NCBI GenBank assembly: GCA_041687755.1
Contig: JBDNJM010000154.1
Location: forward strand, 1-64,000
Origin: JBDNJM01 sp041687755
GTDB lineage: Bacteria > Planctomycetota > UBA1135 > GCA-002686595
Reading direction: 5' to 3'
Length of the DNA stretch: 64,000 bases
Shown: piece by piece, positions 53,459 through 64,000 of the stretch
Layout of the letters: each line of letters opens with the position of its first letter
Numbering within the stretch: position 1 is the first letter of the stretch
Translations under genes and position numbers: made by a program
Notes under the pieces: generated by a model
What the model was told of the DNA's origin: nothing
Database searches by the model: none
The model's input: only the letters and a program-made list of their open reading frames with translations

Positions 53459-54832
53459 TTAGAGCCCGTACTCCTTGATCTTCCGATACAGCGTGCGCTC
53501 GCTCATCCCGAGGATGGTCGCCGCCTTTTGCCGGTTCCCCTCCACCAGGCCGAGGTTGGCCTCGATCAAGGCGCGCTCGACCTCTTCGAGCGAGCGCCCC
53601 GCCAGGTCGAACCCCGCCGCCGAGCCGCCCTTGGCGGCTCCGGCCGCGATCTGCTCGGGCACGTCGGCGACGTCGATCACGTCCGAACCGCACAGGAGCA
53701 CCATCGTCTCCATCACGTTGCGCAACTCGCGCACGTTCCCCGGCCAGGGGTAGCGCACCAACAGCGTGCGCGCCTCCGGAGAGATCCCGCGCACGTCGCG
53801 GCCGTGCTGCTCGGCGAACTGCGCGAGGAAGTGATCCACCAGCAGCAGCACGTCGCCCGCGCGCTCGCGCAGCGGCGGCATGTCGATCGTCACGACCTTC
53901 AGGCGGTACAGCAGGTCCTCGCGGAACATGCCCTCCGCCACGCGCTGCTCGAGATCGCGGTTCGTCGCGGCCACCAGCCGGATGTCCACCTTGCGCAGGT
54001 TGTTGCCGCCGACGGGCTGAACCTCGCGCGACTCTAGGACGCGCAGCATCTTGGCCTGGGTCTCCAGCGGCATGTCGCCGACCTCGTCCAGGAACAGCGT
54101 GCCCCCGTCCGCGTGCACGATGCGCCCCTCGTTGGGCCCGATAGCCCCCGTGAATGCGCCCTTCACGTGCCCGAACAGCTCCGACTCGATCAGGCCCTCG
54201 CTGAGCGCCGCACAGTTGACCGCGACGAAGCGCTTCTCGGCGCGCGGGCTGGAGCGATGCAGGGCCTGGGCCACCAGCTCCTTACCGGTGCCGCTGTCGC
54301 CGAGAATCAGCACCGTCGCGTTGGTCGAGGCCACCTGACGCACGACCTGGGCTACGCGCCGCATAGGCCCCGAATTGCCGATCAGGCCGTCGAGCCCGAA
54401 GCGCTCGTCGAGCTGCGCGCGCAGCTCGCGGTTCGAGCGGCGCAGCTGCCGCGCCTCGATCGCGCGCCCGAGCCGCGTGCGCAGCTCGTTCAGCCGCACC
54501 GGCTTCTCGATGTAGTCGCTCGCCCCGATGCGCATCGCGTCCACGGCCGTCTCGACCGAGGCGTGTCCGGTCACCAATAGCACCGCGGCCTCGGGCTGCA
54601 GCGTACGCGCTTCCTCAAGCACCTGCAGGCCCGAGACGTCGTGCATCACGAGGTCGGTCAAGATCGCGTCAAAGGTCTGCTCCCCCATGCGCTCCACCGC
54701 GGTCTCGCCCGAGTCCGCGATCTCGCACGCGTACCCGTCCATCTCCAGGCCGTCCGAGAGCGCCTCGGCGTGGGCGCGGTCGTCGTCGACGATCAGCACC
54801 AGGGCGCCGTCGGAGGTTTGCTTGGCTTGCAT
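53459..54832 (-). CDS. Sigma-54-dependent response regulator (NtrC family)
   Basis: A 457-residue activator. The receiver domain has acidic Asp16-18, phosphoacceptor Asp60 (AILTDLVM) and Lys110. The AAA+ domain has Walker A GDSGTGKE (178-185), the sigma-54 contact loop GAFTGA (225-230), Walker B GGTLFLDEVGDM and RLVAATNRDL. The C-terminal Fis-type helix-turn-helix reads GNRQKAATILGMSERTLYRKI. All key parts are intact. Its gene follows the kinase by 26 nt and precedes tspO by 10 nt. Its target is unknown; the dnaK sigma-54 promoter is the nearest candidate. Confidence 0.95.
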   Translation of the reverse strand: MQAKQTSDGALVLIVDDDRAHAEALSDGLEMDGYACEIADSGETAVERMGEQTFDAILTDLVMHDVSGLQVLEEARTLQPEAAVLLVTGHASVETAVDAMRIGASDYIEKPVRLNELRTRLGRAIEARQLRRSNRELRAQLDERFGLDGLIGNSGPMRRVAQVVRQVASTNATVLILGDSGTGKELVAQALHRSSPRAEKRFVAVNCAALSEGLIESELFGHVKGAFTGAIGPNEGRIVHADGGTLFLDEVGDMPLETQAKMLRVLESREVQPVGGNNLRKVDIRLVAATNRDLEQRVAEGMFREDLLYRLKVVTIDMPPLRERAGDVLLLVDHFLAQFAEQHGRDVRGISPEARTLLVRYPWPGNVRELRNVMETMVLLCGSDVIDVADVPEQIAAGAAKGGSAAGFDLAGRSLEEVERALIEANLGLVEGNRQKAATILGMSERTLYRKIKEYGL

Positions 54833-54858
54833 GTTCGAAAGGGGCGGACTCGCCCGCG

Positions 54859-55725
54859 TCAGGTGGGGTCCGGCCGTGCCCGACGCGTGAGTTCCACGGC
54901 GAGCGGCAGCAGGATCGCGAACGACGTGCCGCGCCCCACGTCGCTGATGGCGCGGATCGCGCCGCCGTGTTCTTCAACGATTCGCTTGGTGGTCGCGAGG
55001 CCCAGCCCCGTGCCGCCTTTCTTGTTGGACCAGTACACGTCAAAGCACCGGGCGAGCTGCTCCGGCGTCATGCCGACGCCCGTGTCCGTGATCGACACCT
55101 CGACCTCGTTGCCGTCGCGCTGCACGCGCACGAGAATTTCGCCGCCCTCGGGCATTGCCTGGCGCGCGTTGACGAACAGGTTCATCAGCGCCTGCTTGAT
55201 TTGCGTCGGGTCGATCCACACCAGCGGCAGGCCGAACTGGACGTCCACGTGCTGCCGAATGCCCGCCGCCTCGTTCTCGGGCTCGACGAAGTCGCAGACC
55301 TCCTGGACCAGCTGCGCGACGTCCCGCGGGGCGCGGTTGACCTCGCCGCCGCGCACGTAACCGAGGAAATCCGCGAGGATGGACTCGAGCCGCTGCACTT
55401 CCGACTTAAGCGTGCGCACGCGCTTCAGAGCGCGCGCCTCGCGCGGCGTCGGCTCGTGGGGCGCTGTCTCCCCGGACTGACCGGCGGGCGCCACCTGGGC
55501 GGCGCGCTCCCAGTCCTCCTCGAGCAGGGTCAGGTTGATCGCCATCGTCGAGAGCGGGTTCTTGATCTCGTGGGCGAGGCCTCCCGCCAGGCGCGAGAGC
55601 AGCGCGAGCTGCTCGGCGCTGGAGCGCGCCGGCCGGGGCGCGCCGCCCTGGACCGGCCCCAGGTCGTCGGAGCGTGGCTCGGGAGGCGACGGTTGGCCGC
55701 TCTGGGAGGGATCCGGTCGGGTCAT
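54859..55725 (-). CDS. Soluble NtrB-like sensor histidine kinase
   Basis: A 288-residue kinase with no transmembrane segment and no PAS domain visible. The first 35 residues are Pro-rich. The phosphorylated His52 is in GGLAHEIKNPLSTM, then an N-box NLFVNARQAMPEGG, DTGVGMTPEQ and GTGLGLATTKRIVEEHGG. It should phosphorylate the adjacent regulator. How it senses is unclear because there is little room for an input domain; partners may supply it. The ATG at 55725 is used; a GTG at 55746 is possible. Confidence 0.92.
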   Translation of the reverse strand: MTRPDPSQSGQPSPPEPRSDDLGPVQGGAPRPARSSAEQLALLSRLAGGLAHEIKNPLSTMAINLTLLEEDWERAAQVAPAGQSGETAPHEPTPREARALKRVRTLKSEVQRLESILADFLGYVRGGEVNRAPRDVAQLVQEVCDFVEPENEAAGIRQHVDVQFGLPLVWIDPTQIKQALMNLFVNARQAMPEGGEILVRVQRDGNEVEVSITDTGVGMTPEQLARCFDVYWSNKKGGTGLGLATTKRIVEEHGGAIRAISDVGRGTSFAILLPLAVELTRRARPDPT

Positions 55726-55829
55726 TGGGGTCGTGGCACGGCGCACCGGGGAGCATTGGGCCTGCGGACGCGCGAACCGTACTCTAGGAGCTGGGCTTCG
55801 GCGAATGCCAGAGACCCCTTCGAAGCCGC

Positions 55830-56996
55830 ATGAGTGCCACGCCCCCCTCCCCGCCCGACGGGCCCGACGAACGCCCGCGGGAATCCGCGCCCGCCGCGGC
55901 CCGCCGGATCGACTGCCCCGACGCCGACCTGGCGCCCGAGTCCGAGCTCGTGCGCGATGCCCGAGCCGCCCTGCGTGAGGACCGCGTCATCGCCCTGCCG
56001 ACCGAGACGGTCTACGGCCTGACCGCGCGCGCGGGATCCCGCAGGGCGCTCGACGAGCTGGACCGCATCAAGGGCCGCCCAGCCCCCGGCGCCCTGACCT
56101 GGCACGTGCCCTCGATCGACGCCCTGCCAGCAGAGGCCGAGCTCCCCGGCGTGGCCCGGCGCCTCGCCGAGCGCTACTGGCCCGGACCGCTCACGCTTGT
56201 TCTGCGGCTGCCCGCCGCTCGCATCGCGGACCTCGGCCTGGAGCTCATCGCTCGCGATGGCGCCGTCGGCCTGCGCCAGCCCTCCCACCGCGGCACCCTG
56301 TCCGTGCTGGCCGCGGTGGCTGAGCCGGTCGTCATGACCAGCGCCAACCCCAGCGGCTCCAGCCCGCTCGACGGTCCCGACGCGATCGAGACGGCCTTCG
56401 GCGGCGACCTGGCGCTGATCGGCGACGGCGGCCCGCCGCGGCTCGGCGAGGCCTCCGCAGTGCTCGCGCTCGGCCGCGGACGCTTCGAGCTGCTGCGTGA
56501 GGGCCTGACCTCGATCGAGGACCTGCGCCGCACGGCCGGCCTGCGCATCGGCTTCGTCTGCACCGGCAACACCTGCCGCAGCCCGATGGCCGAGACCCTG
56601 GCCCGGGGCGCCCTGGCCCGGGCGCTGGGCACCGACTCGATTGGCGATTTCGGCTTCGATGTGCTGTCCGCAGGCGTCTTCGCCGGCCACGGCGCACCGG
56701 CCTCGGCCCATGGGGTAACGGCAATGGCCGAGCGCGGGCTCGACCTCACCGGACACCAAAGCCGACCGGCCACGCCCGAAACGCTCACAGGACTCGACCG
56801 CATCTACTGCCTCACCGAGGACCACGCACGGGCCCTCGAAGCCGTCCTGCCCCCCAAGCTCGCCCACCAAATCGAGCTGCTGGATCCTGCAGGCCGCGAC
56901 GTCCTCGACCCGGTGGGCGGGACCCAAGAGCACTACTTAGCCTGCGCCCGCGCGATCGAGAGCATGGTCTCCGAGCGCCTGCCAAGCTGGATCTGA
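55830..56996 (+). CDS. Fusion: TsaC/YrdC-type domain plus low-molecular-weight phosphatase
   Basis: A 388-residue two-domain protein. Residues about 35-230 match TsaC/Sua5: IALPTETVYGLTARA, KGRPAPGALTWHV and MTSANPSG; this activity makes threonylcarbamoyl-AMP for tRNA t6A37. Residues about 238-388 match LMW protein phosphatases: the CTGNTCRS loop (Cys244-x5-Arg250) and DPVGG (360-364), which holds the general acid. The Thr in CTGNTCRS resembles YwlE-type arginine phosphatases. In many bacteria the two genes are neighbours; here they are one chain. Confidence 0.92.
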   Translation: MSATPPSPPDGPDERPRESAPAAARRIDCPDADLAPESELVRDARAALREDRVIALPTETVYGLTARAGSRRALDELDRIKGRPAPGALTWHVPSIDALPAEAELPGVARRLAERYWPGPLTLVLRLPAARIADLGLELIARDGAVGLRQPSHRGTLSVLAAVAEPVVMTSANPSGSSPLDGPDAIETAFGGDLALIGDGGPPRLGEASAVLALGRGRFELLREGLTSIEDLRRTAGLRIGFVCTGNTCRSPMAETLARGALARALGTDSIGDFGFDVLSAGVFAGHGAPASAHGVTAMAERGLDLTGHQSRPATPETLTGLDRIYCLTEDHARALEAVLPPKLAHQIELLDPAGRDVLDPVGGTQEHYLACARAIESMVSERLPSWI

Positions 56997-57114
56997 CCCG
57001 CGCCCCGGAGCCCCCCCCCGGAGCCCCCCGGAAGCCCGCAAAAGCCGCCCCGGCCCCGATGAGAACCTGCTCGCACTCCCACGCCGCCAACCGCTGGACC
57101 CCGCTGCGCCCGTG

Positions 57115-57212
57115 CTACGCCACTGATGCGCCACTGATGCGCTCCGATCAGCCGCCCGGCGCGAAGCCCGCCCAAATGCGCCAACGGCGCCAGCCGATAG
57201 GCCAAAAACACC
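57115..57212 (-). repeat. Stop-codon-abutting intergenic repeat, partial copy 4
   Basis: Follows the TGA of the PTS IIA gene (minus strand): GTGTTTTTGGCCTATCGGCT and onward, matching the middle of the repeat (TTTGGCCCATTGTCTGACG in copy 3). The first 30 nt and the ATTCACACTCT end are missing or changed. It contains a tandem ATGCGCCACTG duplication. Confidence 0.55.
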
Positions 57213-57686
57213 TCACCCCTCGCCTTCAGCCGCCCGCAGCAGATCGTAGATCTCCGTCGCGTCCTCGGCGGCACCCAGCCCCTCGCGCACTTCGGCGCGA
57301 GCCAGAAGGCGAGCGATGTCCGCCAGGGTCCGAATGTGCTGCAATTTTTGCGCCCGCGGAATCAGCAGCAGCACCACGATGTTCGAGGGCCGCGCGTCCA
57401 TGCAGTCGAAGGCCAAGCCGCCCTCGCGCTTGACCAGTCCGAGGCAGGCGACGACCGATTCGAGGTGGTCCACGGCCGCGTGCGGAATCGCGATGCCCTT
57501 CTCCATCCCGGTGGACATCGAGCGCTCCCGGACCAGGACTTGCTCGAGCAAATCCGGCGCGGACTCTTCCGAAATCCGCCCACAGGCCCCTAGATGGCCC
57601 ATCAGGGTCCCGATCGCGTCCCATTTGTCGGTAGCCTCGAGCGGCACGACGATGTCGCTCGGCAGCAGCAGATCGGTGAATTGCAT
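57213..57686 (-). CDS. PTS EIIA-type protein (PtsN/fructose family)
   Basis: A 157-residue IIA domain: MQFTDLLLPSDIVVPLEA at the start and the phosphorylated His in GIAIPHAAVDHLES, followed by the CLGLVKREGGLAFDCMD strand pair. No EIIB or EIIC genes are nearby, so a regulatory role like PtsN (nitrogen PTS, sigma-54-linked regulation in other bacteria) is more likely than sugar import. The ATG at 57686 is the only start that fits. A TACCCT box about 36 nt upstream could be its -10. Confidence 0.85.
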   Translation of the reverse strand: MQFTDLLLPSDIVVPLEATDKWDAIGTLMGHLGACGRISEESAPDLLEQVLVRERSMSTGMEKGIAIPHAAVDHLESVVACLGLVKREGGLAFDCMDARPSNIVVLLLIPRAQKLQHIRTLADIARLLARAEVREGLGAAEDATEIYDLLRAAEGEG

Positions 57687-58137
57687 GGCGGGGCAGGGCG
57701 CGCGGGTCCCCGAGCGCGCAGGGTACCCCCCGGCGGTGCCGGGAGCGACGCCCGGGGGCTGGAACCGACTCCGGCGCTGCGCGCTCGAGCGGCTTTCAGC
57801 CCGGTTCGGGCGACACTCCAGCGACAAGTCCGTGCCGAGGATGCATCCCGGAGCTTGAACCGAGCCCAAGCCCTCGGGGAAGATCCCTGCACGAGGGTCG
57901 TCCACCGCCCCAGCGATCCGTTCTCAAGGCCTCGGCCCGGGTCGGAAAGCGGGTTCGGACGACGCCTTGCGGCCGTCGAGCCCCGCCCTTCCCCGGGGCG
58001 GAGCCCGACGGCTGGCACTCGGGGCCCGGCCCGAAGCCGCCACCCCAGGGCGGCTCGCAGCCCCAGCGGCCCGATCGCTCCCTCCCTCACCGCCAATCCA
58101 GTAGCGCCCTTCCACGGCGCCCAAGCTGCCCCAGCTC
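57687..58137. other. Divergent intergenic gap before gspD
   Basis: 451 nt between the divergent PTS IIA and gspD genes. Very GC-rich with several short inverted segments. No clear promoter for gspD, no sigma-54 site and no credible gene was recognised. Confidence 0.4.
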
Positions 58138-60477
58138 ATGCGCAAGAGCCTCGCCACCCACCTCAGCCTCGCTGCCGCACTCGGCCTCGTCCTCTTTTCC
58201 GGGCAGGCCGCAGCGAGCACGGCGTCCGCCCCCGGGCCCGCCCCCGGGCCCGCCCCCCAGGCGGCGCCCCAGGCGGCGCCCCAGGCGGCGCCCCAGGACA
58301 CCGAGGTGCCGCCGATCCAGGACGAGGGCGACTTCTACATCCTCAACTTCTCCGAGGAGGCGGAAACGGGCATGACGCTCGAGCAGTTCGTCAAAACATG
58401 CCAGCAGGCGACGGGCCTCAACTTCATCATCCCGCCGGACTCGGAGACGCAGCTCAAGACCAACAAGGTCCGCATGTTCGGGACCAAGCGGATCCCCAAG
58501 GCCGACTTCTACTCGTTCTTCCAGATCATCCTTTTTATCAACGAGTTCGCCTGCATCGAGGTCGGTGATGGCCCGACGTCTGTGATCGTGATCCAGCAGC
58601 TGAGCGGCGGCGCGCCGCGCACGAACATCAAGCAGGGCGCCGTGATCGTCCTGCCCGAGGATCTCGACGACTACAAGAGCGAGCCCGCGACCCTGATCAC
58701 CACGGTCGTCACGCTGCCCAACCTGGACGCGCGCAACCTGGTCAACTCGCTGCGCGGTCTGATGACCGACAACGCGACCCAGGGCATGCTGCCGGCCGGT
58801 GACTCGAACTCCGTCATCCTGACGGGCTTCGGCACGAACATCTGGCAGATCGTCCAGCTGCTGTACCTGATCAACGACAAGTCGGCTCCCGAGGATCCGA
58901 TCCTGCCCGTGTTTGATCGCGTCCCGCTCGAGTTCGCCGCTGCTGAAGACGCCGCCGACATCATCGAGCAGCTGCTCGATGCCCAGCAGCAGGCCGCCCA
59001 AGATGTGATCAGCTCCGCGCGCGGCGCGGAGAACGTCGCCGCCCAGCGCCGCACCTCGGTGGCCGCGAAGATCATCGTCGAGAAGCGCACGAACAGCCTG
59101 TTCATCATGTCGATGCCCGACGAGTTGCCCGCCATCAAGGACCTGATCGCCCGCGTGGACACGAAGGTCCTGCAGCCCGAGCGCAACTACCACGTCTACC
59201 AGCTGAAGAACGTCAGCGCGGAGGACATGGCCGAGACCCTGACCACGTTCCTCGAGGACTCCCAGTCCTTGATCGAGGACCAGACCGGCACCGGCGGCCG
59301 CGCCACAGGCGCCGTCGGCGGCGGCGGCGGCAGCAGTGAGGACGTCGTGGTCGTCGAGGAGCCGGTCACGAACTCGCTCCTGATCGCGGCCAACAAGACG
59401 CGCTACCAGGAGGTCCTCGAACTCATCCGCGTGCTCGACCGCCGCGCCGACCAGGTGCTGATCGAGACCGCCCTGATCGAGCTTTCCGGTAACAACTTCA
59501 TCGACATCGGCGTGGAGCTGGGCCTCGCGGACCTCACCGGCAACAAGGGCGGCTTTGGCATCACGTCCTTCGGCCTGTCCACCATCCAGGACCTGGACGG
59601 CGACGGCATCCCCGACGCCCGCGTCCCGAACGTCTCCACCGGCCTGACCGGCGGCCTGATCGACGGCGACGACTTCAGCCTGCCCTTCCTGATCTCGCTC
59701 ATCGAGACCACGAACGAGGCCAACGTCCTGAACATCCCCTCGATCCTGGTCAACGACAACGGCTCGGCCTCGGTCGAGACGATCGAGCAGATCCCGACCA
59801 CGACGGTCACGGCCTTCGGCCAGGGTCAGAGCCAGGAAAACTTTGACGGGTACGTCGACGCCGGCATCCGCCTGGCGATCTCGCCCTCGATCAGCGCCTC
59901 GCGCTACCTGCGACTGGGCATCGAACTGGAAGTCTCGAACTTCTCCGGTCTCGGCGTCGGCAACATCCCCCCGCCGATCACCAGCCGCATCCTGCAGACC
60001 ACGGTCAACGTCCCCGACGGCGACACGATGGTCATCGGTGGTGTCATCACCAACGACAACAACTTCGACCGCCAGCAGACGCCCTGGCTCGGCAGCATCC
60101 CGCTGCTCGGGGCCCTGTTCCGCCGCGATGTCAAGAATGAGAGCCGCCGCACGCTCTACTTCTTCGTGACGCCGCACATCCTCGCGGACGACGATTTCGC
60201 CGACCTGGCCGAGCTGTCCTACATCAAGAAGCTGGAGGCCGCGGCCATCATCGGCACCGAGCGCCTGCGACTCGTCGACTCGGAGTTCGGCGTCGAAGAA
60301 GGCGATCGCCCCGACCTCGAGGCCTTCGAGATCCCGATCTACAGCTCTCCCCAGGGTGGCGAGTCGACCCCCGAGGAGATCGGCCTCGACCCGGTCGAGC
60401 AACTGGAGCTGATGGAACAGGGCGCGAGCGACGCCGAAGAGATCCTGAACCAGCTCGGCTACATCGAAGGCAACTGA
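58138..60477 (+). CDS. gspD: Type II secretion system secretin GspD
   Basis: Outer-membrane secretin forming the export channel. The 779-residue protein has a signal peptide (KSLATHLSLAAALGLVLFSG), then a low-complexity linker of APGP and four AAPQ units, N-domains (LEQFVKTCQQATGLNFII, LPNLDARNLVNSLRGLM, VYQLKNVSAEDMAETL) and the secretin core with LIETALIELSGNNFIDIGVE, LVNDNGSASVETIEQIPTT and VIGGVITNDN...WLGSIPLLGALFRR. A Gly/Ser-rich loop lies near residue 395. An acidic C-terminal tail of about 100 residues follows. First gene of gspD-E-F-G. Confidence 0.94.
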   Translation: MRKSLATHLSLAAALGLVLFSGQAAASTASAPGPAPGPAPQAAPQAAPQAAPQDTEVPPIQDEGDFYILNFSEEAETGMTLEQFVKTCQQATGLNFIIPPDSETQLKTNKVRMFGTKRIPKADFYSFFQIILFINEFACIEVGDGPTSVIVIQQLSGGAPRTNIKQGAVIVLPEDLDDYKSEPATLITTVVTLPNLDARNLVNSLRGLMTDNATQGMLPAGDSNSVILTGFGTNIWQIVQLLYLINDKSAPEDPILPVFDRVPLEFAAAEDAADIIEQLLDAQQQAAQDVISSARGAENVAAQRRTSVAAKIIVEKRTNSLFIMSMPDELPAIKDLIARVDTKVLQPERNYHVYQLKNVSAEDMAETLTTFLEDSQSLIEDQTGTGGRATGAVGGGGGSSEDVVVVEEPVTNSLLIAANKTRYQEVLELIRVLDRRADQVLIETALIELSGNNFIDIGVELGLADLTGNKGGFGITSFGLSTIQDLDGDGIPDARVPNVSTGLTGGLIDGDDFSLPFLISLIETTNEANVLNIPSILVNDNGSASVETIEQIPTTTVTAFGQGQSQENFDGYVDAGIRLAISPSISASRYLRLGIELEVSNFSGLGVGNIPPPITSRILQTTVNVPDGDTMVIGGVITNDNNFDRQQTPWLGSIPLLGALFRRDVKNESRRTLYFFVTPHILADDDFADLAELSYIKKLEAAAIIGTERLRLVDSEFGVEEGDRPDLEAFEIPIYSSPQGGESTPEEIGLDPVEQLELMEQGASDAEEILNQLGYIEGN

Positions 60478-60507
60478 GCCCACCGGCACGCCCAAAAGCC
60501 CAGCACC

Positions 60508-62217
<1,710 letters not shown>

Positions 62218-62373
62218 GCGGGCACGGCCGCAGCCACCGCGGGGTGGCCGAGAGGCCGCTCCGGAGGGCCTGGCAGCCCTCCGCCCCACCCAGTTCTGAC
62301 GCCGCCAACCGCAGCGGCCACCACGACGTAAGCTTGATCAGGGCCCACTAGGGGCCCCACCCACCCACCTCCG

Positions 62374-63681
62374 ATGCCGATCTTCGAGTACAAAGCCTAC
62401 GCCGAGGGCGGCGCCACCCGCACCGGGGTGATCGACGCCGACAGCCCGCGCGAGGCGCGCAACCGCCTGCGGCGCGAAAAGCTGCTGGTGTCCGATCTGC
62501 GCGAGGTTCGCGGCAGGGGCAAGCGCAAGTCGTCCAAGTCGTCGACCTCCGCTGAGGGCGGCGAGAGCAGCTCGTCATCGAAGCCGCGCCGCGAGAGCAT
62601 GCTCTCCAAGGCGATGGACAAGCGTCGCCAGAACATGAACGGCGCCAGCGGGCGCGACCTCGAGCTGGTCGCCGGCATCACCCGTCAGCTGGGCACGCTG
62701 ATCGGCGCCGGCATTCCTCTGTCGGAGGCGCTCAAGGCCGTCATCGACCAGGCCGAGTCCCGGCGCATCGAGACCCTGTTCCGCGAGCTGCGCGAGCGCA
62801 TCACCCAAGGGTCCTCGCTCGGCGACGCGATGGCCGAGCACCCCGAGCTGTTCAGCGACCTGTACGTCAACATGCTGCGGGCCGGTGAGGCGACGGGCCA
62901 AGTCGACACCGTGCTGACGCGCCTGGCCGACTTCCTGCAGAGCCAGCGCGCCCTGCAGCGCAAGATCGTGTCTGCGATGACCTACCCGGCGCTGATGATT
63001 TCGCTGGGGCTGGTCGTGGTCTCCGTGCTGATGGCGTTCGTCGTCCCGAAGATCACCTCGATGCTGGAGGACACGGGCCAAGAGCTGCCCCTGCCGACCC
63101 AGATTCTGATGGTCATCAGTGGCGTGTTTCAGAACTACTGGTGGCTCGGCGCACTGATGATCGCCGGCATCTCCTATGCGGTCCAGCGCTTCTACCGCAC
63201 CAAGCGCGGCAGGCTGGTGCTCGACAAGTTCATGCTGAGCACCCCATTCTTCGGGGAGCTGCTGCGCAAGAGTGCCGTCGCGCGCTTCGCCCGCACCCTC
63301 TCGACGCTGCTCTCGAGCGGCGTGGCGGCCGTCCAGGCCCTCGAGATCACCGGCAACGTCATCGGCAACCAGGTGATCGCGAATGCGACCGCCGACATGC
63401 GCGTCAAGATCCTCGAGGGCGCGGACATCGCCACGCCCCTGAAGGCCTCCGGCGTGTTCCCGCCCATGGTCGGCTACATGGTCTCGGTCGGCGAACAGTC
63501 CGGCGAACTCGAGGTCATGCTCGACCGCATCGCCGACGCCTACGACGAAGAGGTCGAGGTCGTCAGCGAGCGGGTGCTCTCGATCCTCGAGCCGATCATG
63601 ATCGTGCTCCTGGCCGGCGTCGTCGGCTACATCGTCGTCTCCATCATCCTGCCCATCCTCCAGGTTGGCGCGATCCAGTAA
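62374..63681 (+). CDS. gspF: Type II secretion inner-membrane protein GspF
   Basis: Platform protein of the secretion system. The 435-residue chain starts PIFEYKAYAEGGATRTGVID, the GspF signature, has a Ser/Lys-rich insert near 55-85, and two T2SSF domains: LGTLIGAGIPLSEALKAVID, then TLSTLLSSGVAAVQALEITG. Three hydrophobic segments include LMISLGLVVVSVLMAFVV and IMIVLLAGVVGYIVVSIILP. A 156-nt gap separates it from gspE, without a clear terminator. Confidence 0.94.
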   Translation: MPIFEYKAYAEGGATRTGVIDADSPREARNRLRREKLLVSDLREVRGRGKRKSSKSSTSAEGGESSSSSKPRRESMLSKAMDKRRQNMNGASGRDLELVAGITRQLGTLIGAGIPLSEALKAVIDQAESRRIETLFRELRERITQGSSLGDAMAEHPELFSDLYVNMLRAGEATGQVDTVLTRLADFLQSQRALQRKIVSAMTYPALMISLGLVVVSVLMAFVVPKITSMLEDTGQELPLPTQILMVISGVFQNYWWLGALMIAGISYAVQRFYRTKRGRLVLDKFMLSTPFFGELLRKSAVARFARTLSTLLSSGVAAVQALEITGNVIGNQVIANATADMRVKILEGADIATPLKASGVFPPMVGYMVSVGEQSGELEVMLDRIADAYDEEVEVVSERVLSILEPIMIVLLAGVVGYIVVSIILPILQVGAIQ

Positions 63682-63733
63682 CTCATCCCGCGCACTCGAA
63701 TGGGCCGGAACGGCCCGCGTAGACCCAAGCACC

Positions 63734-64000
63734 ATGAAGATCCAGAATCGCTTCCGAGCGACGCTCACGAAGCGCCGCACCACGAACCCCTCGAGCGGCT
63801 TCTCGCTCGCCGAGATGATGGTCGTGATCGTCATCATCGGTCTCCTGGCCACGCTGGTCGTCCCGAACGTGATCCGTTACCTCGGCAGCGCGAACTCGAC
63901 CAAGGCCAAGGCGGACATGACCCAGATCACCAGCGCGATCAGCGCCTACACCATCCAGAACAAGATGCGCCCCCCGGAGTCCCTGGAGGAGCTGGTCAAC
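63734..64000 (+). CDS. gspG: Major pseudopilin GspG (partial, runs off the window)
   Basis: The first 89 codons. After a basic leader (KIQNRFRATLTKRRTTNPSSG) comes the prepilin cleavage site G/FSLAE with Glu5, then the hydrophobic helix MMVVIVIIGLLATLVVPNVI. This is cleaved by prepilin peptidase and built into the pseudopilus. The AKADMTQITSAISAYTIQN region matches GspG rather than minor pseudopilins. It starts 53 nt after gspF with AAGCACC before the ATG, as in gspE. Confidence 0.9.
   Translation, partial: MKIQNRFRATLTKRRTTNPSSGFSLAEMMVVIVIIGLLATLVVPNVIRYLGSANSTKAKADMTQITSAISAYTIQNKMRPPESLEELVN

Overview
The window is high-GC chromosomal DNA (close to 70 percent GC by eye) with dense, mostly single-copy housekeeping genes. 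A marine planctomycete-like bacterium is the best guess. Reasons are secreted proteins ending in a lineage-type C-terminal domain (8377-11397 and the remnant at 50076-50755), an FHA-kinase with a long extracytoplasmic half, a GspD/E/F/G secretion cluster, group III-type phosphofructokinase motifs and very little Shine-Dalgarno usage. No rRNA, tRNA or CRISPR was seen, so the phylum is inference.

Layout. 1-1885: a decayed patch where an IS3-type transposase fragment cuts a frameshifted STAND-type NTPase. 1940-3565: T4-type lysozyme and a SenB-like glycosyltransferase. 3736-8173: the overlapping operon xseB-ispA-dxs-nadK (isoprenoid precursors, NADP supply). 8377-16091: secreted metalloprotease, then ppx and ppk facing each other (polyphosphate turnover). 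16156-19288: a PfkB-like protein without its catalytic motif, a membrane protein, OsmC and an SDR enzyme. 19507-22985: panB, a methyltransferase and accD. 23054-29749: central carbon genes (pfk-rpe-accD run; gap, pgk), with a broken second pgk copy and an unknown coiled-coil gene between. 30269-37375: tilS, then the overlapping chain yggS-kinase-PNP-like-purN. 37441-41579: an mrfA/mrfB-type DNA repair pair. 41738-47317: an ABC-2/GldG/DUF4340 export-type operon. 47400-49976: a membrane-fused spermidine-synthase-like protein. 50857-55725: dnaK, tspO and an NtrB/NtrC-like pair. 55830-57686: a TsaC/arginine-phosphatase-type fusion and a PTS IIA protein. 58138-64000: type II secretion genes gspD, gspE, gspF and the start of gspG.

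Three non-coding layers stand out. (1) An intergenic repeat of about 125 bp occurs at least three times, plus one partial copy, each beginning directly at a stop codon. (2) Two very long, essentially perfect palindromes (70-bp and 66-bp arms) lie in intergenic gaps and share a GGTGTC core. (3) Many transcription units have a TAnnnT-type -10 box only 6-10 nt before the start codon and no Shine-Dalgarno, which implies leaderless mRNAs. dnaK is the exception: it has a strong Shine-Dalgarno, a leader hairpin and a near-consensus sigma-54 promoter, next to an intact sigma-54 activator with its kinase.

No single large new defence or biosynthetic system is evident. The most promising leads are the stop-codon-abutting repeat, the palindromes, and the apparent sigma-54 control of dnaK.
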